Source: Synergistales bacterium Syner_01 (GTDB lineage: Bacteria > Synergistota > Synergistia > Synergistales > Aminobacteriaceae). Taken from it: a DNA stretch of 9,233 bases. The translations under genes and the position numbers were made by a program. The notes under the pieces were generated by a model. The model made no database searches, had not been told where the DNA came from, and was given only the letters and a program-made list of their open reading frames with translations. Positions 5,498-9,233 of this stretch are shown piece by piece; position 1 is the first letter of the stretch; each line of letters opens with the position of its first letter. The stretch is from positions 1 through 9,233 of the forward strand of contig LVBO01000225.1 in the NCBI GenBank assembly GCA_001604435.1, in the 5' to 3' direction.

Positions 5498-6427
5498 CTA
5501 CTTCGCCGCCTCCGCTATGGCGTTCGCGACGGCGCGGAGGTTCTCCTCCCACTCCTCGGAGAGCGGATTGACCGTCTCGACCGTCGCGCCTATGGCCTGA
5601 GCGATGATCTCGGCGCTTCGCTTCGAGAACTGCGGCGAGATGAAGATCGCCTTGACGCCCCGTTCCTTTGCCTCGGAGATGATATTCGCCAGGTCGGCGG
5701 CCTTGGGTTCTTTGCCGTCCGTCTCGATGGCTACCTCGACGAGGCCGTAGCTTCTGGCGAAGTAGGCCCATGCGGGGTGGAAGACCAGGAACGAAGCGCC
5801 CATCTTCCCACGGAAGAGCCGGCTGAACTCCGCGTCCATCGTCTTCACGCGCTCGACGAAGGCGGCGTGCCGTTCGGCGTACTCGGCTTCACCGTCGGGG
5901 TCGATCTCGATCAGTCCTTCGAGGATCTTCCCGGCCATGTGGACGACTTCGCGGGGGCCGTTCCAGACGTGCGGGTCTGCGCCCTCGTGGTGGTGCGCAT
6001 GATGGTCGTGCTTCTCGTTCTTGTGTTCATGATCGTGCTTGTGGTCCTGCTTTTCTTCCGTATGTCCGTGATGATGGTCGTGATCGCAGGAGCCGGCGAT
6101 CTTGTCGATCCCCTCGTCGATGCGGAAGACCTTCAGCCCGGGGTTCAAGCTCGTCGCTCTGGGAAGCAACGTCTCCTCGAACGGGAGCCCTACGGCGAAG
6201 TACGCCTTCGCCTTCGACAGCCCCTCCATCTGTGCGGGAAGCGGTTCGAAGACGTGCGGGTCGCGCCCCTTCTCCACCATCGCCGAGACGGCCACCCGCT
6301 CTCCGCCGATCTGCTCGACGAAATATTTCTGCGGCAGAATGGAGACGAAGACCGCTACCGGTTCCGCCGCCGCGACCGACGCGAGAACGAGCGTCGCCAG
6401 AAACGCTGTTGCAAAGATCTTTTTCAT
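5498..6427 (-). CDS. znuA: Zinc ABC transporter substrate-binding protein (ZnuA-like)
   Basis: 309 residues. The start at 6427 has AAGGAGG 8 nt upstream and opens a signal peptide (MKKIFATAFLATLVL, cleavage near AAA-EP at 21/22). This is a cluster A-I binding protein that captures zinc outside the cytoplasmic membrane and passes it to a ZnuBC permease/ATPase. Likely metal ligands are H58 (GRDPHVFEP), H153 (ADPHVWNGP) and H217 (VFHPAWAYF). The fourth-ligand region reads VETVNPLSEEW, with Asn287 where manganese-binding relatives usually have Asp. Between H58 and H153 a His/Asp-rich loop (residues 114-147) holds 15 histidines, the hallmark of zinc-type rather than manganese-type members. It follows zur by 58 bp on the same strand and ends at a strong terminator. 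No znuB or znuC is adjacent, so the permease parts must be encoded elsewhere. Confidence 0.93.
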   Translation of the reverse strand: MKKIFATAFLATLVLASVAAAEPVAVFVSILPQKYFVEQIGGERVAVSAMVEKGRDPHVFEPLPAQMEGLSKAKAYFAVGLPFEETLLPRATSLNPGLKVFRIDEGIDKIAGSCDHDHHHGHTEEKQDHKHDHEHKNEKHDHHAHHHEGADPHVWNGPREVVHMAGKILEGLIEIDPDGEAEYAERHAAFVERVKTMDAEFSRLFRGKMGASFLVFHPAWAYFARSYGLVEVAIETDGKEPKAADLANIISEAKERGVKAIFISPQFSKRSAEIIAQAIGATVETVNPLSEEWEENLRAVANAIAEAAK

Positions 6428-6485
6428 ACGCACAACCTCCTTCATTTTTCGGACAGGAGTTTCTCTCTCCTTCCGACGCCCCCTT

Positions 6486-6908
6486 TCAACCGGAGCAACG
6501 GGGACAGACCCCCTGAAACACGACGGAGACGCTTTCCGCCGCATATGCGTCCGGAAGCAGTGAGAAGAGCCCCCTTTTCTCCTTCGCCGAGAAGGGAGGG
6601 AGGCAGCTCCACGTCCCGCAGACGGTGCAGCGGAAGTGACCGTGCGCAGGGTTGTGCTCGCAGTTTTTCTCGAAGACCTGCCCTCGTTCCGAGTCGCCGA
6701 CCGAGCGAACCACCCCTCTCTCCAGAAAGAGAGCGACGGTACGGAAAATCGTCGCCTCGTCGATTCCCCCCAACGAGTCGGACTCCTTCAAAGACGCGGC
6801 GGTGAACGTCCCGTCCAGAGAGTGAATCTCCGCGAGAATGCGTCGCCGCTGTTCCGTGACGGATATTTTGTGTCTGCGCAGAGTCGTGAGTGTATCGCAT
6901 CTATCCAT
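6486..6908 (-). CDS. zur: Fur-family zinc uptake regulator (Zur-like)
   Basis: 140 residues, a normal length for Fur/Zur. An N-terminal winged-helix domain reads RRHKISVTEQRRRILAEI (residues 11-28), and the recognition helix is in GIDEATIFRTVALFLERGVV (48-67). The dimerisation domain contains a His-rich stretch CEHNPAHGHFRCTVCG (83-98). Two Cys pairs, C94/C97 and C135/C138 (CPRC at the C-terminus), form the structural zinc site. H85, H89, H91 and C83 are candidate sensing ligands. Zur rather than Fur is inferred from the co-transcribed znuA and the operator shared with the permease unit. No ribosome site precedes the ATG at 6908, and the -10 box ends 6 nt before it, so translation is probably from a leaderless mRNA. 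The protein would repress its own gene when zinc is plentiful. Confidence 0.9.
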   Translation of the reverse strand: MDRCDTLTTLRRHKISVTEQRRRILAEIHSLDGTFTAASLKESDSLGGIDEATIFRTVALFLERGVVRSVGDSERGQVFEKNCEHNPAHGHFRCTVCGTWSCLPPFSAKEKRGLFSLLPDAYAAESVSVVFQGVCPRCSG

Positions 6909-6914
6909 GGGGAG

Positions 6915-6943
6915 AGAATACCATATTTGCGAGCGACTTGCAA
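6915..6943 (-). promoter_or_regulatory. zur-znuA promoter, probably giving a leaderless transcript
   Basis: On the minus strand, TTGCAA (6943-6938), a 17-bp spacer and TATTCT (6920-6915), then only CTCCCC before the ATG of zur. The expected start point therefore coincides with the A of the ATG. The -35 and spacer lie within the operator. Confidence 0.58.
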
Positions 6944-6948
6944 ATATG
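6922..6948. promoter_or_regulatory. Candidate Zur operator, copy 2 (zur-znuA)
   Basis: A perfect 9-bp inverted repeat CATATTTGC/GCAAATATG flanks a nine-base centre GAGCGACTT. The symmetry extends partly inward (GAG/CTT). Position over the -35 and spacer of zur fits autorepression. It is also about 50 bp upstream of the TATAAT of the divergent amidohydrolase gene, so it could influence that promoter too. Confidence 0.72.
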
Positions 6949-6995
6949 TCGGAGGGCAAAATCCGTATCGGTGTGGTACGGCGTCTTCCATCGGC

Positions 6996-7001
6996 TATAA
7001 T
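6996..7001 (+). promoter_or_regulatory. -10 box of the amidohydrolase promoter
   Basis: A perfect TATAAT lies 28 nt upstream of the ATG at 7030. No good -35 is seen at 16-18 bp (the region reads GTGTGGTAC), so the promoter may be weak or need an activator. GAGGAGG at 7018-7024 is the ribosome site. Confidence 0.5.
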
Positions 7002-7029
7002 AGCTTCAAACCTACGCGAGGAGGCGCCC

Positions 7030-8580
7030 ATGAACAGTCTGCTCATCACCGGAGGAACCCTCTGGACAGGAAAAACGTTCGTCCGGGGGCATGCGCTGCA
7101 TATAGAGGGCGAACGAATCGCCGCGGTCGGCCCGGAGGAGAGCGTCCGCGCGGGCGCGCCGTCGGAACGCCGCGAGCTTCGCCTGTCGGGCGAGGCGGTC
7201 CTTCCCGGCTTCACGGACGCGCACCTCCACCTGACCACCTGGGCCAAGCAGAAGACGCTGCTCGACCTCGGGGGCGCGACGTCGCTCGCGGAGGTCCTCG
7301 AACTGGTCCGCGAAGAGGCGCGGAGCACTCCGCCCGACCGTTGGATCCGCGGGTGGAACTACAACGAGACGCTCTGGCCGGAGGGGCGCTCCGTGACGAA
7401 GGGCGACCTGGACGCGCTCGGCATCCCGCACCCCGTGCTGCTCCAGCGCGTCTGTACCCACGTCAACGCCGCGAACAGCCGGGCGCTCGCCCTCGTCGGG
7501 CTCGACAGCCCCGACGGCATCCTCGAAGAGCGCGACGCCATCCCCGCTCTCCGCGCGATGGAGCGGAGCGTCTTCTCCCGCGAGGGGCTCCGGGAGGCGC
7601 TCAAATCCGCCTGCTTCGAGCTGGCCTCGGTGGGCGTCACCTGCGTCCACCCGTGCGGCGCGGACGACTACGGCATGGAGGAGGACCTCTCGCTCTACGA
7701 CGAGCTTCGCCGCCGGGGAGATCTGCCGGTGCGCGTCTTCACCTACCACGACGCTCTCCCCTACCCCATCATGCCCTCCGGCTTCGGCGACGAATGGATC
7801 CGCTACCAGGGGCTCAAGATCTTCCTCGACGGCAGCCTCGGCGGGCGCACCGCCGCGCTTACCGCCCCGTACGCGGACGACCCAGCCCAGGCCGGACGGC
7901 TGAACTGGACGGACGAGCAGGTTCTCGGGATGCTCCGGGCCGCGCGCGGGAAGGGGATTCAGACGCTCCTCCACGCCATCGGCGACCGGGCGCTCGACCA
8001 GGCGCTCGACTGCATCGGGAAGGTCGACGAAGAGTTCGGCCCCGCCGCGCTGAAGGACCGGATCAACCACCTCATCGTCTGCCGTCCGGAGCAGCGCCGT
8101 CGCCTTGCGGAACTGGGGCTCTTCTGCGACATCCAACCCTCGTTCATCCCCAGCGACATGGCCATGGCGCCGCTGCGCCTCGGCCCGGAACGCATGGAGT
8201 GGACCTACCGGTGGCGCTCCATCCTGAACGAGTGCGGCCCTCTCTCCGCCTCCAGCGACGCCCCCGTCGAGTCGGTCAACCCGATGCACTCGATATGGGC
8301 GCTCGTCGAACGACGCGGGAAGGACGGCGGCGAGGCGCTCGCCCCCGAGGAGCGGCTGACCGTCGAAGAGGCGCTTCCGCTCTTCACGTCGAACCCGTAC
8401 AAAGCGGTCGGCAGAAGCGACGCCGGACGCCTCGAAGCGGGGTGTCTCGCAGACGTGGTTGTCCTCGACAGGGATCTGCGCGGCCTCTCGGGGAACGATC
8501 TGTTCTCCGCAGGCGTGCGTTGCACCATCGCGGGAGGGCGTTTCACGTACGGGGAGACGGACGCGCGGGACGGAAGATGA
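7030..8580 (+). CDS. YtcJ-like metal-dependent amidohydrolase (Amidohydro_3)
   Basis: 516 residues, close to the usual 520-550 of the family. The start at 7030 follows GAGGAGG by 5 nt; upstream in-frame codons are in the promoter. The protein is a TIM-barrel hydrolase with flanking beta-sandwich segments: an N-terminal sandwich (MNSLLITGGTLWTGKTF), then VLPGFTDAHLHL with metal ligands H65 and H67. The bridging, probably carboxylated lysine is K263 in GLKIFLDGSLGGRTAAL. Further ligands are H315 (LLHAIGDRAL) and H347 (RINHLIV), and the catalytic Asp is D410 (SASSDAPVE). The C-terminus VRCTIAGGRFTYG is a normal family ending. There is no signal peptide, so it is cytoplasmic. It hydrolyses C-N or similar bonds of an unknown substrate. 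It is transcribed away from zur; as a likely zinc enzyme it could be linked to zinc status, but this is speculative. Confidence 0.93.
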   Translation: MNSLLITGGTLWTGKTFVRGHALHIEGERIAAVGPEESVRAGAPSERRELRLSGEAVLPGFTDAHLHLTTWAKQKTLLDLGGATSLAEVLELVREEARSTPPDRWIRGWNYNETLWPEGRSVTKGDLDALGIPHPVLLQRVCTHVNAANSRALALVGLDSPDGILEERDAIPALRAMERSVFSREGLREALKSACFELASVGVTCVHPCGADDYGMEEDLSLYDELRRRGDLPVRVFTYHDALPYPIMPSGFGDEWIRYQGLKIFLDGSLGGRTAALTAPYADDPAQAGRLNWTDEQVLGMLRAARGKGIQTLLHAIGDRALDQALDCIGKVDEEFGPAALKDRINHLIVCRPEQRRRLAELGLFCDIQPSFIPSDMAMAPLRLGPERMEWTYRWRSILNECGPLSASSDAPVESVNPMHSIWALVERRGKDGGEALAPEERLTVEEALPLFTSNPYKAVGRSDAGRLEAGCLADVVVLDRDLRGLSGNDLFSAGVRCTIAGGRFTYGETDARDGR

Positions 8581-8745
8581 AGCGGCGGCGGCTCCTTCGT
8601 CTACCCGACCGGAGACGCTTCGCAACGTCGGGAATTCCTCGCGATCTTTGCCGCTCTTGCTTGCGTTCGCCCCGCTCTCGCCGCGAAGCTGGAGAGGGAG
8701 TTCGAGCGGCTCCGCGCCGCGATGACCGAGCGGGAAGCGTTGTAA
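8581..8745 (+). pseudogene. Start-less coding remnant directly after the amidohydrolase
   Basis: Immediately after the amidohydrolase TGA (8578-8580) the same frame stays open for 54 codons to TAA at 8743-8745. It reads SGGGSFVYPTGDASQRREFL, then AIFAALACVRP, then ALAAKLEREFERLRAAMTER. Codon use (mostly G or C third positions) and composition are like a true gene, while the other frames are Arg-rich shadows. There is no ATG, GTG or TTG start before residue 48. It is most likely the 3' end of a lost gene. A short readthrough extension is possible but less likely, because the upstream protein already has its normal C-terminus. Family not recognised. Confidence 0.35.
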
Positions 8746-8781
8746 AAAAGGAAGTTCGCCGTCGGGTTCCTCCGTCCTCCC

Positions 8782-9233
8782 TCACCGTCCGGAGAGCGCG
8801 AACTCCCCGACGGACGTCTCCGAGAAATAATCGAGGCCGGCCGTTTCGGCGAAATCGTCCGAGTTGCCCGCGCCCAGCGCGCAGGGGGCGAGGTTCAGCG
8901 CGGTCGCCGCGAGGTACATCTGCTGGAAGACGGCGCCGACATCCTTCAGAAGAAGCGAGTAGGCGATGGAGCGATACTGCCACGAAACGCGCTGAAAGCG
9001 GGCCGCCAGAGTGATCAGCACGTCGCAGCGCGCCCCCCTCATGGCGCGGGCCGCCCCCTTCAAGAGCTTTTCCAGCTGTTTTTCGTCCGCTTCGAGTCGT
9101 TCGAGCGCATGGGCGAGCGGATCGTACCGGTACAGCCCCGGCGGAAGCCCGTCGCATCGAGCGACCGTCAGATAGTACTCCAGTTCGTGGATCGCCCCGC
9201 TTCCCGCGCAAGGGCGCAGCGAAGCCTCGTACC
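8782..9233 (-). CDS. SagB-type nitroreductase-fold oxidoreductase (C-terminal part, cut by right edge)
   Basis: 150 codons are visible, ending at TGA (8784-8782); the N-terminus lies beyond the right edge. RPCAGSGAIHELEYYLTV followed by DGLPPGLYRYDPLAHALERL is the signature of SagB-type dehydrogenases, FMN enzymes of the nitroreductase fold. QYRSIAYSLLLKDVGAVFQQM, then AATALNLAPCALGAG, is the dimer-interface and FMN-contact helix region, and the end is SVGEFALSGR. In peptide-toxin clusters SagB oxidises thiazolines and oxazolines to azoles, but many family members stand alone with unknown substrates. No cyclodehydratase or precursor gene is in view. The common RPSAG motif has Cys in place of Ser here. 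It is convergent with the amidohydrolase. Only a weak hairpin with a T-run (near 8745-8770, minus strand) is available as terminator. Confidence 0.9.
   Translation of the reverse strand, partial: YEASLRPCAGSGAIHELEYYLTVARCDGLPPGLYRYDPLAHALERLEADEKQLEKLLKGAARAMRGARCDVLITLAARFQRVSWQYRSIAYSLLLKDVGAVFQQMYLAATALNLAPCALGAGNSDDFAETAGLDYFSETSVGEFALSGR

Noticed and set aside
5216..6805. 529-codon open frame on the plus strand
   Set aside because: Antisense shadow of znuA and zur; Arg-rich, with no family signature, while the minus strand shows clear ZnuA and Fur motifs.
8578..8580. Selenocysteine readthrough at the amidohydrolase TGA
   Set aside because: The amidohydrolase already has a normal family C-terminus, Sec is not expected there, and no convincing SECIS hairpin follows.
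7012..8625. 537-codon open frame on the minus strand
   Set aside because: Shadow of the amidohydrolase, which has every expected metal-binding motif on the plus strand.
6636..9014. 792-codon plus-strand open frame
   Set aside because: Arg/Pro-rich shadow spanning zur, the amidohydrolase in another frame, and SagB; a product of high GC content.
1..9233. CRISPR arrays, tRNA or rRNA genes, insertion sequences
   Set aside because: No regularly spaced repeats, no cloverleaf-type sequence and no transposase motif were seen on either strand.

Overview
The window is about 9.2 kb of GC-rich (roughly 60% by eye) bacterial DNA. It is dominated by small metal-homeostasis transcription units, almost all on the minus strand. 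The mix of a DUF3793 protein paired with a short flavodoxin, a NikK/NikL-like nickel module, a ZnuA/Zur module, a YtcJ-like amidohydrolase and a SagB-type oxidoreductase suggests an anaerobe, possibly Synergistota or a GC-rich Firmicute. No rRNA or single diagnostic marker is present, so this placement is a weak inference. I see no tRNA, rRNA, CRISPR array or insertion sequence.

Layout, left to right. (1) 1-1261, minus: a nickel-uptake accessory unit. It has a promoter near 1233-1261, a structured leader of about 145 nt, a secreted DUF4198 (NikK-like) protein (299-1081), a terminator-like hairpin, and the start of a secreted NikL-like protein that runs off the left edge. (2) 1262-1534: no intact gene; it holds a large imperfect inverted repeat and the flavodoxin terminator. 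(3) 1535-2773, minus: a promoter with a GTTAG-N6-CTAAC dyad at the start point, a DUF3793 protein and a short-chain flavodoxin. (4) 2774-3209: no intact gene, only coding-like debris on the plus strand. (5) 3210-5291, minus: a permease (COG0701/DUF318) with a His/Cys-rich loop, followed 9 nt later by its usual partner (TIGR03943/DUF1980), under an operator at 5265-5291. (6) 5415-6948, minus: zur then znuA, ending at a strong terminator, under an almost identical operator at 6922-6948. (7) 7030-8580, plus: a YtcJ-like metal-dependent amidohydrolase, divergent from zur. It is followed in the same frame by a start-less coding remnant. (8) 8782-9233, minus: the C-terminal part of a SagB-type nitroreductase-fold protein, cut by the right edge.

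The most informative signal is a 27-bp partial palindrome (CATATTTGC-N9-GCAAATATG) present twice, 24 of 27 positions identical. One copy lies in front of zur-znuA and the other in front of the permease/DUF1980 pair. In both, the right arm contains a TTGCAA -35 hexamer followed by a 17-bp spacer and a weak -10. The simplest reading is that both units belong to one zinc-starvation regulon repressed by the Fur-family protein encoded here, which places the uncharacterised permease pair in zinc homeostasis. The zur -10 lies so close to its ATG that zur mRNA is probably leaderless. The two other promoters with consensus -35 hexamers carry different dyads at their start points, so three separate metal-responsive circuits may sit side by side.
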